Assembly (NCBI RefSeq): GCF_021390935.1
Contig: NZ_JAJPUI010000003.1
Coordinates: 186,001-250,000, forward strand
Length of the DNA: 64,000 nucleotides
Reading direction: 5' to 3'
From: Streptomyces sp. CC228A
GTDB taxonomy: Bacteria > Actinomycetota > Actinomycetes > Streptomycetales > Streptomycetaceae
Of this stretch, positions 1-9,174 are shown piece after piece. Made by a program: the position numbers and the translations under genes. Position 1 is the stretch's first letter. Every line of letters begins with the position of its first letter. The notes below the pieces were generated by a model. It searched no databases. It was not told the origin of the DNA and saw only the letters and a program-made list of their open reading frames with translations.

Positions 1-73
1 GCGAACGACCACCCGAAGGTTTTCAGAACCACTGGCTACCCAATCGTGTTGGGGGTCCTCCCGGACATGACTC

Positions 74-105
74 CGCGGAGGGGCCCTGGACCGGGCTCCT
101 CCGCG
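74..105. terminator. Hairpin downstream of the first terD gene
   Basis: Arms CGCGGAGGGGCCC and GGGCTCCTCCGCG pair over 13 bp with one G-U pair around a 6-nt loop (TGGACC). It lies 40 nt past the stop of the leftward terD gene and has no U tract, as is common for Streptomyces terminators. The rest of bases 1-144 shows nothing recognisable. Confidence 0.55.
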
Positions 106-144
106 CAGAGTTCGCCGGGCCGTGACCGAACCCTGAAACTGGCT

Positions 145-720
145 TTACCCGACATTGACCCCGAAGTCCAGGGCGATGCCGCGGAGCCCGGAGGCGTATC
201 CCTGGCCCACCGCCCGGAACTTCCATTCGCCGCCGTAGCGGTAGAGCTCACCGAAGATCATCGCGGTCTCCGTGGAGGCGTCCTCGGTGAGGTCGTAGCG
301 GGCCAGCTCCTGGCCGTCGGCCTGGTTCACGACGCGGATGAACGCGTTGCTGACCTGCCCGAACGTCTGCCCCCTGTTGTCGGCCTCGTGGATGGAGACC
401 GGGAAGATGATCTTGTCGCAGTGGGCCGGGACCTTGCCGAGGTCGACGATCAGCGACTCGTCGTCGCCGTCGCCCTCACCCGTGAGGTTGTCCCCGGTGT
501 GCTGGACGGAGCCGTCGGGGCTGACAAGGTTGTTGTAGAAGACGAACCACTCGTCGCCGAGGATCCTGCCTGCCTGGCAGAGGAGAGCGCTGGCGTCGAG
601 GTCGAAGGGCGCTCCGGTCGTGGAGCGCGCGTCCCAGCCGAGTCCGACCATGACCTGGGTCAGATCGGGTGCGACCTTGGAGAGGGAGACATTGCCTCCC
701 TTGGCGAGCGTGACGCCCAT
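145..720 (-). CDS. terD: TerD family protein (191 aa)
   Basis: Small cytoplasmic protein of the TerD/CABP stress-protein family, calcium-binding proteins linked to tellurite resistance and, in streptomycetes, to differentiation. The N-terminus [15 protein letters not shown], the central GLGWDAR and FDLDAS motifs, and the acidic calcium-type stretch [15 protein letters not shown] (about residues 80-95) are diagnostic. The ATG at 720 is preceded by GGAGGAACATCTC and gives the usual 191 residues; a longer in-frame upstream extension to 780 has no ribosome site. A paralogue of identical length lies immediately upstream on the same strand, separated by about 220 nt and a hairpin, so the two are probably separate transcription units. 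The exact biochemical role is unknown. Confidence 0.93.
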   Translation of the reverse strand: MGVTLAKGGNVSLSKVAPDLTQVMVGLGWDARSTTGAPFDLDASALLCQAGRILGDEWFVFYNNLVSPDGSVQHTGDNLTGEGDGDDESLIVDLGKVPAHCDKIIFPVSIHEADNRGQTFGQVSNAFIRVVNQADGQELARYDLTEDASTETAMIFGELYRYGGEWKFRAVGQGYASGLRGIALDFGVNVG

Positions 721-895
721 GAGATGTTCCTCCCCGATGACGTGTTGCATGTCGTACATCCATGTGACGCCGGCGCGCAAGGCGTGCGTGCACCCGTTGC
801 CCGTACGGTGCCCCCCGTGCGGTGCGTCGCGTGGTGTTCGCCCTCATCGTGCCCCGCTGCCGGCGCTCTTGCACTGCCGGCGGGGAGAGAGCCTC

Positions 896-926
896 GTCCG
901 GCGCCGCGCGGTGTGCGGCGCCGGAC
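896..926 (-). terminator. Terminator after second terD gene
   Basis: Perfect 12-bp inverted repeat GTCCGGCGCCGC / GCGGCGCCGGAC with a 7-nt loop, 15 nt past the stop codon at 942. It separates the two terD paralogues. Confidence 0.7.
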
Positions 927-941
927 GGTGAGCACGTCGGC

Positions 942-1517
942 TCAGACGTTGACGCCGAAGTCCTGCGCGATGCCGCGCAGGCCGGACGCGTAGCCCTGGC
1001 CGATGGCGCGGAACTTCCACTCCGCGCCGTGGCGGTACAGCTCGCCGAAGACCATCGCGGTCTCCGTCGAGGCGTCCTCGCTGAGGTCGTAGCGCGCCAG
1101 CTCCTCGTTGTTGGCCTGGTTCACGACGCGGATGAACGCGTTGCGGACCTGGCCGAAGGACTGCTGGCGGGTCTCTGCGTCGTAGATCGAGACCGGGAAG
1201 ACGATCTTGTCGACGTCGGCCGGGACGGTGGCGAGGCTGACCTTGATCTGCTCGTCGTCGCCCTCGCCCTCACCGGTGAGGTTGTCCCCGGTGTGCTCCA
1301 CCGAGCCGTCGGCGCTCTTCAGGTTGTTGAAGAAGACGAAGTTGCCGTCGACGGCCACCTTGCCCTGGGCGTTGAGCAGCAGGGCGCTGGCGTCCAGGTC
1401 GAAGTCCGTACCGGTGGTGGTGCGGACGTCCCAGCCGAGACCGACGGTGACGGCGGTCAGGTTGGGCGCGGCCTTGGTCAGCGAGACGTTGCCGCCCTTG
1501 CTGAGGCTGACTCCCAC
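942..1517 (-). CDS. terD: TerD family protein (191 aa), paralogue
   Basis: Second TerD/CABP stress protein, close in sequence to its downstream neighbour: [13 protein letters not shown] at the N-terminus, [19 protein letters not shown], and [15 protein letters not shown] as calcium-site-like acidic segment. I choose the GTG at 1517 over the ATG at 1529 because GGAGGGACTC stands directly before it and because the product then has exactly 191 residues, like the paralogue. A hairpin follows the stop. Adjacent terD duplicates are normal in Streptomyces. Confidence 0.92.
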   Translation of the reverse strand: MGVSLSKGGNVSLTKAAPNLTAVTVGLGWDVRTTTGTDFDLDASALLLNAQGKVAVDGNFVFFNNLKSADGSVEHTGDNLTGEGEGDDEQIKVSLATVPADVDKIVFPVSIYDAETRQQSFGQVRNAFIRVVNQANNEELARYDLSEDASTETAMVFGELYRHGAEWKFRAIGQGYASGLRGIAQDFGVNV

Positions 1518-1680
1518 GAGTCCCTCCATTGGTTTCCAGGGGCAGCGCCCCCGTCGTGCGTTGGCATCGGATCAACGAATGGATCCTAGTGACGGGTTCC
1601 CGCAGCCGGCAGGCTCTTGACCGGCAAAAGCCGGGGTGTCGGCTCCGCGGGGTCGGGCGGGCCTGCGGCGGCGGGCCGTT

Positions 1681-2139
1681 TCAGAGGGCTTCGAGGGCCT
1701 TGACGTACTCGTTGAGGTCGCGGGCGTCGGGCAGCGCGTTGACGACGCTCCACCGGACGACGCCGTCCTTGTCGATGATGAAGGTGCCGCGGACGGCGCA
1801 GCCCTTGTCCTCGTCGAACACGCCGTAGGCGCGGGAGACGTCGCCGTGCGGCCAGAAGTCGGACAGCAGCGGGTACTCCAGGCCCTGCTCCTCGGCGAAG
1901 ACGCGGAGGCTGTGGATGGAGTCGGCGGACACGGCGAGGAGCTGGGTGTCCTCGTTGACGAACCGCGGCAGCTGGTCGCGCAGGGCGCACAGCTCGCCGG
2001 TGCAGACACCGGTGAAGGCGAAGGGGTAGAAGATCAGGACGACGTTCTTCTCACCGCGGTAGTCGCCGAGCCGCACGGTGCGCCCGTGGTTGTCCTTCAG
2101 TTCGAAGTCCGGGGCCTTCGTGCCGACCTCGATCGCCAT
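1681..2139 (-). CDS. Peroxiredoxin, AhpE/Bcp-like (152 aa)
   Basis: Thiol peroxidase reducing hydrogen peroxide and organic peroxides. The thioredoxin fold is evident from APDFELKDNHGR near residue 10 and the active-site segment YPFAFTGVCTGELC, where Cys46 is the peroxidatic cysteine (PxxxTxxC pattern); Cys51 follows five residues later and could act as a resolving cysteine. Length matches the one-Cys AhpE class of actinobacteria. The ATG at 2139 follows GAAAGGGATGCGTGAGCC. It lies between a terD gene and the DUF3052 gene, each with its own hairpin or spacing, so it is probably monocistronic. Family certain; electron donor not deducible. Confidence 0.93.
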   Translation of the reverse strand: MAIEVGTKAPDFELKDNHGRTVRLGDYRGEKNVVLIFYPFAFTGVCTGELCALRDQLPRFVNEDTQLLAVSADSIHSLRVFAEEQGLEYPLLSDFWPHGDVSRAYGVFDEDKGCAVRGTFIIDKDGVVRWSVVNALPDARDLNEYVKALEAL

Positions 2140-2191
2140 GGCTCACGCATCCCTTTCAGTGGACTGACACGTGGGGTCCACCCTACGCACC

Positions 2192-2222
2192 AGGCCCCCG
2201 CTGATGTACTCGGCGGGGGCCT
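2192..2222 (-). terminator. Terminator of DUF3052 gene
   Basis: AGGCCCCCGC and GCGGGGGCCT form a perfect 10-bp stem with an 11-nt loop, 20-50 nt past the stop of the leftward gene that ends at 2244. Confidence 0.8.
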
Positions 2223-2243
2223 CTCGACTCGAGGATGCGGCGG

Positions 2244-2675
2244 TCAGCGCTTCTTGGCTGCCGCCTTGGGGGTGATCAGGCGGCTGCCGACCCAGTCCTT
2301 GCCCGCGCTGATGCTCTTGGTCTGGGACAGGCCGGCGGTGGTGGCGGCCTCACCGATGTCGCTCGGCTCGACGTACCCGTCGCGGCCGGTCTTCGGGGTG
2401 AGCAGCAGGATGCTGCCGCCCTCCTCCATGTACGCGATGGCGTCCACCAGCGCGTCGGTGAGGTCCCCGTCGTCCTCGCGGAACCAGAGCACCACGGCGT
2501 CAGCCACGTCGTCGTAGTCCTCGTCGACGAGCTCTGTGCCGGTAGCCGCTTCGATGGCCTCGCGGAGCTCCTGGTCGACGTCCTCGTCGTAGCCGATCTC
2601 CTGGACCACCTGGTCGGGCTGGAAACCCAGCCTTACGGCCAGGTTTGTCTCCGCGTGGTCCGCGGTCGCGCTCAC
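2244..2675 (-). CDS. DUF3052 family protein (143 aa)
   Basis: Small acidic cytoplasmic protein of the actinobacterial DUF3052 family, function unknown. Recognised by GYDEDVDQELREAIE, LWFREDDGDLTDALVDA, and the GSILLLTPKTGRDG and SAGKDWVGSRL segments, ending in a lysine-rich tail. I take the GTG at 2675 as start: AGGAGGCAAGCC precedes it and the product has the usual family length, whereas the upstream in-frame extension to 2864 is basic and low quality. It is divergent from aceE across about 480 nt, a neighbourhood I recall as conserved in Streptomyces, so a link with central metabolism is possible but unproven. Confidence 0.88.
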   Translation of the reverse strand: MSATADHAETNLAVRLGFQPDQVVQEIGYDEDVDQELREAIEAATGTELVDEDYDDVADAVVLWFREDDGDLTDALVDAIAYMEEGGSILLLTPKTGRDGYVEPSDIGEAATTAGLSQTKSISAGKDWVGSRLITPKAAAKKR

Positions 2676-3156
2676 GGCTTGCCTCCTGATCATGAATGGG
2701 AAAGTAATCCAGCCGCGCGCGTACGCGTGGCATGGGGCGTAGTCCACACGTGCTGGGCGGATCGCGCAAGTACCCGGCGACGTAGACCGCCGAAACGGTG
2801 ACTTTTGGGGCCGTCCTGCCGCAAGACACAGCAGCCGACCCTCCGCGCTCGTGACATGCACCACACCTCTTGACCCACTTTAGGGCGTTGTAGGGCCGTT
2901 GCTCTCCGGGTGGCGCGTCCGGGTTCCCGCGTACCGCCCGCGCCGCGCCTCCAGGACCCCTTCCGGCCCGTCGTGCCAGGTCGTATGCCGCGGGTTACCC
3001 ATCAGTAGAGATGACGTACGGGCGCCGGGGGTAGACGATGGTGGCGACCGATCGCAAAGCCGACACTCCGCCCCACCCCTCACCCGCGTACCCCGTCCGT
3101 CCCGGCCCATCCCGGGACCACGATCCCCGTAGGCACCCGAGCAGCGAAGGAACAGC
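2676..3156. promoter_or_regulatory. Divergent intergenic region between DUF3052 gene and aceE
   Basis: About 480 nt without a gene. It must hold the promoters of both flanking genes. A TTGACC hexamer at about 2871 followed by TAGGGC 15 nt later is the best rightward promoter-like pair, with sub-optimal spacing; that would leave a leader of some 260 nt before aceE. I see no riboswitch fold or clear operator by eye. Confidence 0.35.
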
Positions 3157-5904
3157 GTGGCTTCCGGATCCGATCGCAACCCGATCATCATTGGCGGCCT
3201 TCCCAGCCAGGTCCCGGACTTCGATCCCGAGGAGACCGGCGAGTGGCTCGACTCCCTCGACGCCGCAGTCGACGAGCGGGGCCGCGAGCGCGCCCGCTAC
3301 CTCATGCTCCGCCTGATCGAGCGGGCCCGCGAGAAGCGCGTGGCCGTGCCCGAGATGCGCAGCACGGACTACGTCAACACCATCGCCACCAAGGACGAGC
3401 CGTTCTTCCCCGGCAACGAGGAGATCGAGCGCAGGATCCTCAACGCGACCCGCTGGAACGCCGCCGTCATGGTCTCGCGCGCGCAGCGCCCGGGGATCGG
3501 CGTCGGCGGCCACATCGCCACGTTCGCGTCCTCGGCGTCCCTGTACGACGTGGGCTTCAACCACTTCTTCCGAGGCAAGGACGGCGGGGACGGCGGCGAC
3601 CAGATCTTCTTCCAGGGGCACGCGTCGCCGGGTATCTACGCCCGCGCGTTCCTCCTCGACCGGCTGTCCGAGCAGCACCTCGACGGCTTCCGCCAGGAGA
3701 AGTCGAAGGCTCCCTACGGCCTGTCCTCGTATCCGCATCCGCGGCTGATGCCGGACTTCTGGGAGTTCCCGACGGTCTCCATGGGCCTCGGCCCGATCGG
3801 CGCGATCTACCAGGCCCGGATGAACCGGTACATGGAGGCCCGCGGCATCGCCGACACCTCGCGGTCCCATGTGTGGGCGTTCCTCGGCGACGGCGAGATG
3901 GACGAGCCGGAGTCGCTGGGCCAGCTGACACTGGCCGCCCGGGAGGGTCTGGACAACCTGACCTTCGTCGTCAACTGCAACCTGCAGCGGCTCGACGGCC
4001 CGGTGCGCGGCAACGGCAAGGTCATCCAGGAGCTGGAGTCGGTCTTCCGGGGCGCCGGCTGGAACGTGATCAAGCTGATCTGGGACCGTTCCTGGGACCC
4101 GCTGCTGGCGCAGGACCGGGACGGGATCCTGGTCAACAAGATGAACACCACGCCGGACGGCCAGTTCCAGACGTACGCCACGGAGACCGGCGCCTACATC
4201 CGCGACCACTTCTTCGGCGGCGACCACCGGCTGCGCGCGATGGTGGAAGGGATGACCGACGACCAGATCCTGCACCTGGGCCGCGGCGGTCACGACCACC
4301 GGAAGATCTATGCCGCGTACGCGGCGGCGCGGGCCCACAAGGGCCAGCCGACGGTGATCCTCGCCAAGACCATCAAGGGCTGGACGCTGGGCCCGAACTT
4401 CGAGGGCCGCAACGCGACCCACCAGATGAAGAAGCTGACGGTCGACGACCTCAAGCGGTTCCGCGACCGGCTGCACCTGCCGATCTCCGACAGCGCCCTG
4501 GAGTCCGGCCTTCCGCCGTACTACCACCCGGGCAGGGAGTCGGAGGAGATCCAGTACATGCACGACCGCCGCACGTCGCTGGGCGGGTACGTGCCGACCC
4601 GGGTCGTGCGGTCGAAGCCGCTGGTGCTGCCGGACGACAAGACGTACGCGGCGGTGAAGAAGGGCTCCGGCCAGCAGTCGATCGCGACGACGATGGCCTT
4701 CGTCAGGCTGCTGAAGGACCTGATGCGGGACAAGGAGATCGGCAAGCGGTTCGTGCTGATCGCGCCGGATGAGTACCGCACCTTCGGGATGGACTCGTTC
4801 TTCCCGAGCGCCAAGATCTACAACCCGCTGGGGCAGCAGTACGAGGCCGTGGACCGCGAGCTGCTGCTGGCGTACAAGGAGTCGCCGACCGGGCAGATGC
4901 TGCACGACGGCATCTCCGAGGCCGGGTGCACGGCGTCGCTGACCGCGGCCGGCTCCGCCTACGCCACGCACGGCGAGCCTCTGATCCCGGTCTACGTCTT
5001 CTACTCGATGTTCGGTTTCCAGCGCACCGGCGACCAGTTCTGGCAGATGGCTGACCAGCTCGCGCGCGGTTTCGTCCTGGGCGCGACAGCGGGCCGTACC
5101 ACTCTGACCGGTGAGGGGCTGCAGCACGCCGACGGGCACTCGCAGCTCCTGGCGTCGACCAATCCGGCCTGCGTCGCCTACGACCCGGCGTTCGGTTTCG
5201 AGATCGCGCACATCGTCAAGGACGGCCTGCGCCGGATGTACGGGTCCTCCGAGGAGCACCCGCACGGCGAGGACGTCTTCTACTACCTGACTGTGTACAA
5301 CGAGCCGATCCAGCACCCGGCGGAGCCCGCCGACGTCGACGTCGAGGGGATCGTCAAGGGCATCCACCGGTTCCGCAGGGGCGAGGCGGGTGCGATCCCG
5401 GCGCAGATCATGGCCTCCGGGGTCGCCGTGCCGTGGGCCCTGGAGGCGCAGCGGATCCTTGCGGAGGAGTGGAACGTCCGGGCCGACGTGTGGTCGGCGA
5501 CGTCGTGGAACGAGCTGCGCCGCGACGCGGTGCAGGCCGAGGAGTACAACCTGCTGCACCCGGAGGAGGAGGCCCGCGTTCCGTACGTGACGCGGAAGCT
5601 GTCGGGGGCCGAGGGCCCGTTCGTGGCCGTCTCCGACTGGATGCGGTCCGTTCCCGACCAGATCTCCCGCTGGGTGCCGGGCCCGTACACCTCCCTCGGC
5701 GCGGACGGCTTCGGGTTCGCGGACACCCGCGGCGCGGCCCGGCGCTACTTCCACATCGACGCCGAGTCGATCGTGCTGGCCGTGCTCACGGAGCTGGCGC
5801 GGCAGGGCAAGGTGGACCGCCCGGTGCTGAAGCAGGCGGTGGACCGCTACCGGCTGCTCGACGTCACGGCAGCCGACCCGGGGCCGGCCGGCGGCGACGC
5901 CTGA
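3157..5904 (+). CDS. aceE: Pyruvate dehydrogenase E1 component, homodimeric type (915 aa)
   Basis: Thiamine-diphosphate-dependent decarboxylase of the pyruvate dehydrogenase complex, feeding acetyl-CoA to the TCA cycle and fatty acid synthesis. Full length for the AceE class used by actinobacteria and gamma-proteobacteria. The ThDP/Mg motif begins [10 protein letters not shown] near residue 243 and closes with FVVNCN about 30 residues later; HHxH-like GRGGHDH and the phosphate-binding [10 protein letters not shown] near residue 150 are also present. The GTG at 3157 follows GAAGGAACAGC. Single gene; its E2 and E3 partners are not in this window. It stands divergent to DUF3052. Confidence 0.97.
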   Translation: MASGSDRNPIIIGGLPSQVPDFDPEETGEWLDSLDAAVDERGRERARYLMLRLIERAREKRVAVPEMRSTDYVNTIATKDEPFFPGNEEIERRILNATRWNAAVMVSRAQRPGIGVGGHIATFASSASLYDVGFNHFFRGKDGGDGGDQIFFQGHASPGIYARAFLLDRLSEQHLDGFRQEKSKAPYGLSSYPHPRLMPDFWEFPTVSMGLGPIGAIYQARMNRYMEARGIADTSRSHVWAFLGDGEMDEPESLGQLTLAAREGLDNLTFVVNCNLQRLDGPVRGNGKVIQELESVFRGAGWNVIKLIWDRSWDPLLAQDRDGILVNKMNTTPDGQFQTYATETGAYIRDHFFGGDHRLRAMVEGMTDDQILHLGRGGHDHRKIYAAYAAARAHKGQPTVILAKTIKGWTLGPNFEGRNATHQMKKLTVDDLKRFRDRLHLPISDSALESGLPPYYHPGRESEEIQYMHDRRTSLGGYVPTRVVRSKPLVLPDDKTYAAVKKGSGQQSIATTMAFVRLLKDLMRDKEIGKRFVLIAPDEYRTFGMDSFFPSAKIYNPLGQQYEAVDRELLLAYKESPTGQMLHDGISEAGCTASLTAAGSAYATHGEPLIPVYVFYSMFGFQRTGDQFWQMADQLARGFVLGATAGRTTLTGEGLQHADGHSQLLASTNPACVAYDPAFGFEIAHIVKDGLRRMYGSSEEHPHGEDVFYYLTVYNEPIQHPAEPADVDVEGIVKGIHRFRRGEAGAIPAQIMASGVAVPWALEAQRILAEEWNVRADVWSATSWNELRRDAVQAEEYNLLHPEEEARVPYVTRKLSGAEGPFVAVSDWMRSVPDQISRWVPGPYTSLGADGFGFADTRGAARRYFHIDAESIVLAVLTELARQGKVDRPVLKQAVDRYRLLDVTAADPGPAGGDA

Positions 5905-5988
5905 CGCGTCCGCCGGGGCGGCGGTCTCGGGGCGCGGCGGGGAGTCCGGGCGGGCGGGCGCCCGGGCACTTCGCCGCGCCCCTTTACT

Positions 5989-6834
5989 ATGCGCGGCATG
6001 AAGGAAGCGACTGCGCAGGTCCAGTGGGAGGCCCGCACGCAGAGACCGCTGCTCTGGCTGGCCCTGGCGTTCGCCGCGGCGTACTCGGTACCGATCGTGG
6101 CGACGGACGCGGCGTCCTGGGTGCACCGGCTCTGCGCCGTGGTGGAGTGGCTGGTGTGGGGTGCCTTCGCCACCGACTACGTCATCCGGCTGGTGCTGAG
6201 CTCCGCGCGGTGGCATTTCGTTCGGACGCACTGGCTCGACCTCCTCGCTGTGATGCTTCCGCTGATCCAGCCGTTGCGGCTGCTGCGGCTGGTGTCGACG
6301 CTGCTGCTCGTGGGACGCCGGGCGCGGATGGCGTCGCAGATCAGGCTCACGACGTATGTGGTGGGCTCCGTGGCGGGGCTGCTGATGTTCGGCTCACTGG
6401 CCGTGCTCCAGGTGGAGCGGGACGCTCCGGACGGGAACATCAAGACGCTGGGTGACGCGGTCTGGTGGTCCTTCACGACCATGACCACCGTCGGCTACGG
6501 CGACCACGCGCCGACGACCGGCCTCGGCCGGCTGCTGGCAGTGGGCCTGATGCTGTCGGGGATCGCACTGCTCGGTGTGGTCACCGCGAACATCGCGGCG
6601 TGGTTCATCGCCCGCTTCGAACGCGACGACATGGAGGAGCGCCACAGGACGGCGCTGCTGGAGGCGCTCGTCCACGAGGTGCGCGAACTGCGGGGAGAGG
6701 TGGCCAGGCTCTCGTCGGAACCGGGCGCCGCGCCCCGGCCCGTGGCGCCGTCCGGTTCTCCGCTGCCGGAGCCGGAGGCCGCATCCGCCGCGGAGCGGGG
6801 CAGCGGGGCGGCGGTCAGTTCTCCCAGATCTTGA
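5989..6834 (+). CDS. Potassium channel family protein (281 aa)
   Basis: Membrane ion channel of the voltage-gated-like potassium channel superfamily. Hydrophobic segments fall at about residues 21-40, 48-68, 82-110, 122-142 and 178-205, with an arginine-rich S4-like stretch (LRLLRLVST ... GRRAR, about 96-115). The pore loop near 156-175 contains the selectivity filter TTVGYGD at about 166-172. The C-terminus (after about 210) is a predicted coiled coil rich in Glu and Arg followed by a Pro/Ala tail. Two starts six bases apart (ATG at 5989 and 5998) are equally possible; neither has a strong ribosome site. Confidence 0.88.
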   Translation: MRGMKEATAQVQWEARTQRPLLWLALAFAAAYSVPIVATDAASWVHRLCAVVEWLVWGAFATDYVIRLVLSSARWHFVRTHWLDLLAVMLPLIQPLRLLRLVSTLLLVGRRARMASQIRLTTYVVGSVAGLLMFGSLAVLQVERDAPDGNIKTLGDAVWWSFTTMTTVGYGDHAPTTGLGRLLAVGLMLSGIALLGVVTANIAAWFIARFERDDMEERHRTALLEALVHEVRELRGEVARLSSEPGAAPRPVAPSGSPLPEPEAASAAERGSGAAVSSPRS

Positions 6835-7252
6835 AAGCCCGCACCTGGTACGGCGAGTGCGGAACCCAGGTCCCACCGCCCGGGTAGGTCTCGAACTCCC
6901 CTGTCTCGCCGCAGGTCGCTGACTGGTAGGTCGTGACGGGCCGGCCGGTCCTGTTGGCGACGGCGGCGGCGCTGGTGCCGGCGGGGAGCGGGACGCAGCT
7001 GTCGATGTCGGTGTCGGCCAGTTCGTACGTGAGCCGCTTGCCCTTGAAGTCCTCCTTGGGCCAGAGGCAGAGCTGTCCGCTGCCGCAGGCGCCGAGGGCC
7101 GGCTGGGCCGCCCCCGCCGGGGGCGGTGTGAGGGTCAGTGCCCCAGCGGTGAGGAGGACTGCGGCGAGGACCGTACGTGTGGTGGCCCGCATCGTGGATG
7201 ATCGCATCGCGGCGGATCGCATCGCGGTCGAGCACATGGTGGTTGAGCGCAT
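6815..7252 (-). CDS. Secreted peptidase inhibitor family I36-like protein (145 aa)
   Basis: Small exported cysteine-containing protein resembling the Streptomyces metalloproteinase inhibitor (family I36, beta/gamma-crystallin-like fold). After a signal peptide (hydrophobic core TVLAAVLLTAGALTL, cleavage after AGAA) comes GSGQLCLWPKEDFKG, then ADTDIDSCVPL, ATCGETGEFETYPGG and a YQVRAFK close, with four conserved cysteines. I choose ATG 7252, preceded by ACGGGGGGTTCC; an earlier ATG at 7303 exists. The N-terminal 25 residues are five copies of a 5-residue unit, each starting with Met, so several in-frame starts precede the signal peptide. Its 3' end overlaps the convergent channel gene by 20 nt. 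Confidence 0.82.
   Translation of the reverse strand: MRSTTMCSTAMRSAAMRSSTMRATTRTVLAAVLLTAGALTLTPPPAGAAQPALGACGSGQLCLWPKEDFKGKRLTYELADTDIDSCVPLPAGTSAAAVANRTGRPVTTYQSATCGETGEFETYPGGGTWVPHSPYQVRAFKIWEN
7178..7252 (-). repeat. 15-bp tandem repeat encoding M-R-S-x-x pentads
   Basis: Five tandem 15-bp units at the start of the I36-like gene encode MRSTT, MCSTA, MRSAA, MRSST and MRATT. Each unit begins with ATG, so the number of in-frame starts varies with copy number. Confidence 0.8.
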
Positions 7253-7449
7253 GGTGGTGGAACCCCCCGTGTGTGTAACTCTCCGTACTGGAAGTCTTCC
7301 CATAGCTTGACGCTCTGTGATGGAGCGAGGGAAGGGGGCAGCCGGGGATCCACTCGTACGGGTGAAGGGGGCCGGTGCGCCGCGGGCCCGGCACGTGTGG
7401 CGTGCCGGGCCCGCGGGCCGCCGGGTACGCGGTGCGTCGGGGCAGTGGT

Positions 7450-9057
7450 TCAGATGTGGACCCCGCCGCCCGCCCCCGCGTTGGCTCCGGCCTTCGTGAG
7501 GGTAGCGACGAGGGCGGCCACGACCGCGACGCCGCCGGCGACCGCGAAGGCCAGGCCCATGCCGGACATGAACGTGTCGTGGATGACCTTGGTGATGGCG
7601 GCCAGGACGTCCGGCGTCATCCCGGGGGCCTGCGCCAGTTCGTCCGGGACGACGCCGAACTCGGCCGCCTGCTCCAGCCGGGGGTCCGGCGGAACGGGGA
7701 TGCCCGCCGCCTGCCAGTTGCCGCCGAACTCGGCGTTGACCTTGGAGGACATCACGGCGCCCAGGACGGCGGTGCCCAGCGCGCCGCCGACCTGCATGGC
7801 CGCCTGCTGCAGGCCGCCCGCCACGCCGGAGAGCTCCAGCGGCGCGTTGCCGACGATGACCTCGGTGGCACCCACCATCACCGGGGCGAGCCCCAGACCC
7901 AGCAGGGCGAACCACAGCGACGTCGCCAGCGTGCCGGTCTCCGGCGTGAGGGTGAGCATGCCGAACATGGCCGCGGCGGTGCACACCATGCCGCCGACCA
8001 GCGGGATACGGGGCCCGAACCTGGTGATCAGGGCACCGGCCAGCGGAGAGGACACGATCATCATGGCCGTCAGCGGCAGCAGCCGCAGGCCGCTGTCGAC
8101 CGGGCTCAGGCCCTTGACGCCCTGAAGGTAGAACGTCACGAAGAAGAGGCCGCCCATGAAGGCGAACGCCATGAGGACCATGAGCACCACGCCCGCGGAG
8201 AGCGGGACGGAACGGAACAGGCCCAGCGGGACGAGCGGCTCCCGCACCCGCGTCTGCCAGAGCGCGAAGAGCGCGAAGAGGACGAGGGCGCCGAGCAGGA
8301 AGGCCCACGTGGTGAGGCTGTCCCAGCCCCAGCTCTCACCGGCCTTGATGATGCCCCAGATAAGGGACCCCATCGCGGCGGACAGCAGCAGGATGCCGAC
8401 CAGGTCGAAGGAGCGCGGAGCGTTCTGCGCCCGGTGGTCCTTCAGGATGAGCAGGCCCATGACCAGCGCCAGCACACCGACGGGCACGTTGATGAAGAAG
8501 ACGGACTGCCAGCTCACGTGCTCGACGAGGAGGCCGCCGACGATCGGGCCGCCGGCCGTCGAGGCGCCGATGACCATGCCCCAGATACCGATCGCCATGT
8601 TGAGCTTCTCGGCCGGGAAGGTGGCGCGCAGCAGGCCCAGTGCCGCGGGCATCAGCAGCGCGCCGAACAGGCCCTGCAGCACACGGAAGGCGACCACCAG
8701 GGCGATGGTGTCCGAGAGGCCGATCGCGGCGGACGCCGCCGCGAAGCCGGCTATGCCTATGAGGAACGTCTGGCGGTGGCCGAAGCGGTCGCCGAGCTTC
8801 CCCGCGGTGATGAGCGCGACGGCGAGGGCGAGCAGATAGCCGTTGGTGATCCACTGGACGTCGGCCAGCGACGCGCCCAGGTCACGCTGGATCGCCGGGT
8901 TGGCGATGGCGACGATGGTGCCGTCGAGCGCGACCATCATCACACCCACGGCCACGGCGAGGAGAGTGCCCCAAGGGTGGCCGCGCAGCCCCTTGGCCGG
9001 TACGGGCACCGGTTCCGGACTGTTCGGTGCCTTCTCGATGGTGGTCTGACCAGTCAT
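7450..9057 (-). CDS. MFS drug efflux transporter, DHA2/14-TM type (535 aa)
   Basis: Proton-coupled exporter of the EmrB/QacA subfamily. The N-terminal helix carries MMVALDGTIVAIANPAIQRDL (DHA2 motif D1, here split by the helix), followed by QWITNGYLLALA and the cytoplasmic loop GKLGDRFGHRQ (motif A). About 14 hydrophobic helices follow; GxxxGPxxGG-like motif C is visible at SWQSVFFINVP preceded by ASTAGGPIVGG. The start at 9057 gives the expected short cytoplasmic N-terminus; upstream in-frame codons run into the promoter. Divergent from a TetR gene with palindromes between them, so it is very likely the regulator's target. Substrate unknown. Confidence 0.92.
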   Translation of the reverse strand: MTGQTTIEKAPNSPEPVPVPAKGLRGHPWGTLLAVAVGVMMVALDGTIVAIANPAIQRDLGASLADVQWITNGYLLALAVALITAGKLGDRFGHRQTFLIGIAGFAAASAAIGLSDTIALVVAFRVLQGLFGALLMPAALGLLRATFPAEKLNMAIGIWGMVIGASTAGGPIVGGLLVEHVSWQSVFFINVPVGVLALVMGLLILKDHRAQNAPRSFDLVGILLLSAAMGSLIWGIIKAGESWGWDSLTTWAFLLGALVLFALFALWQTRVREPLVPLGLFRSVPLSAGVVLMVLMAFAFMGGLFFVTFYLQGVKGLSPVDSGLRLLPLTAMMIVSSPLAGALITRFGPRIPLVGGMVCTAAAMFGMLTLTPETGTLATSLWFALLGLGLAPVMVGATEVIVGNAPLELSGVAGGLQQAAMQVGGALGTAVLGAVMSSKVNAEFGGNWQAAGIPVPPDPRLEQAAEFGVVPDELAQAPGMTPDVLAAITKVIHDTFMSGMGLAFAVAGGVAVVAALVATLTKAGANAGAGGGVHI

Positions 9058-9174
9058 ACCGACGAGGCTAGAGTCAGCGACTGACAATTGACAAAGCAAT
9101 TCACACGCCGGTGACTGTCACTTCGCTCACAGCTAGGCTGAGCAGGCGAAATCCGGTGAAACGAGGGTCATGAA
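9058..9174. promoter_or_regulatory. TetR/MFS divergent promoter with two palindromes
   Basis: A leftward promoter reads TTGTCA, 18 nt, TAGCCT just before the transporter start. The perfect inverted repeat GTCAG-CGA-CTGAC (9073-9085) sits between these hexamers. A second perfect repeat, GTGAC-T-GTCAC (9111-9121), lies nearer the regulator. The related TGAC/GTCA half-sites suggest operators of the adjacent TetR protein. Confidence 0.6.

Noticed and set aside
2676..3156. Riboswitch in the aceE leader
   Set aside because: No recognisable aptamer core or terminator/antiterminator pair could be found by eye.
2995..6231. A 1078-codon leftward open frame across aceE
   Set aside because: It is the reverse shadow of aceE; codon bias, motifs and ribosome site all favour the forward gene.
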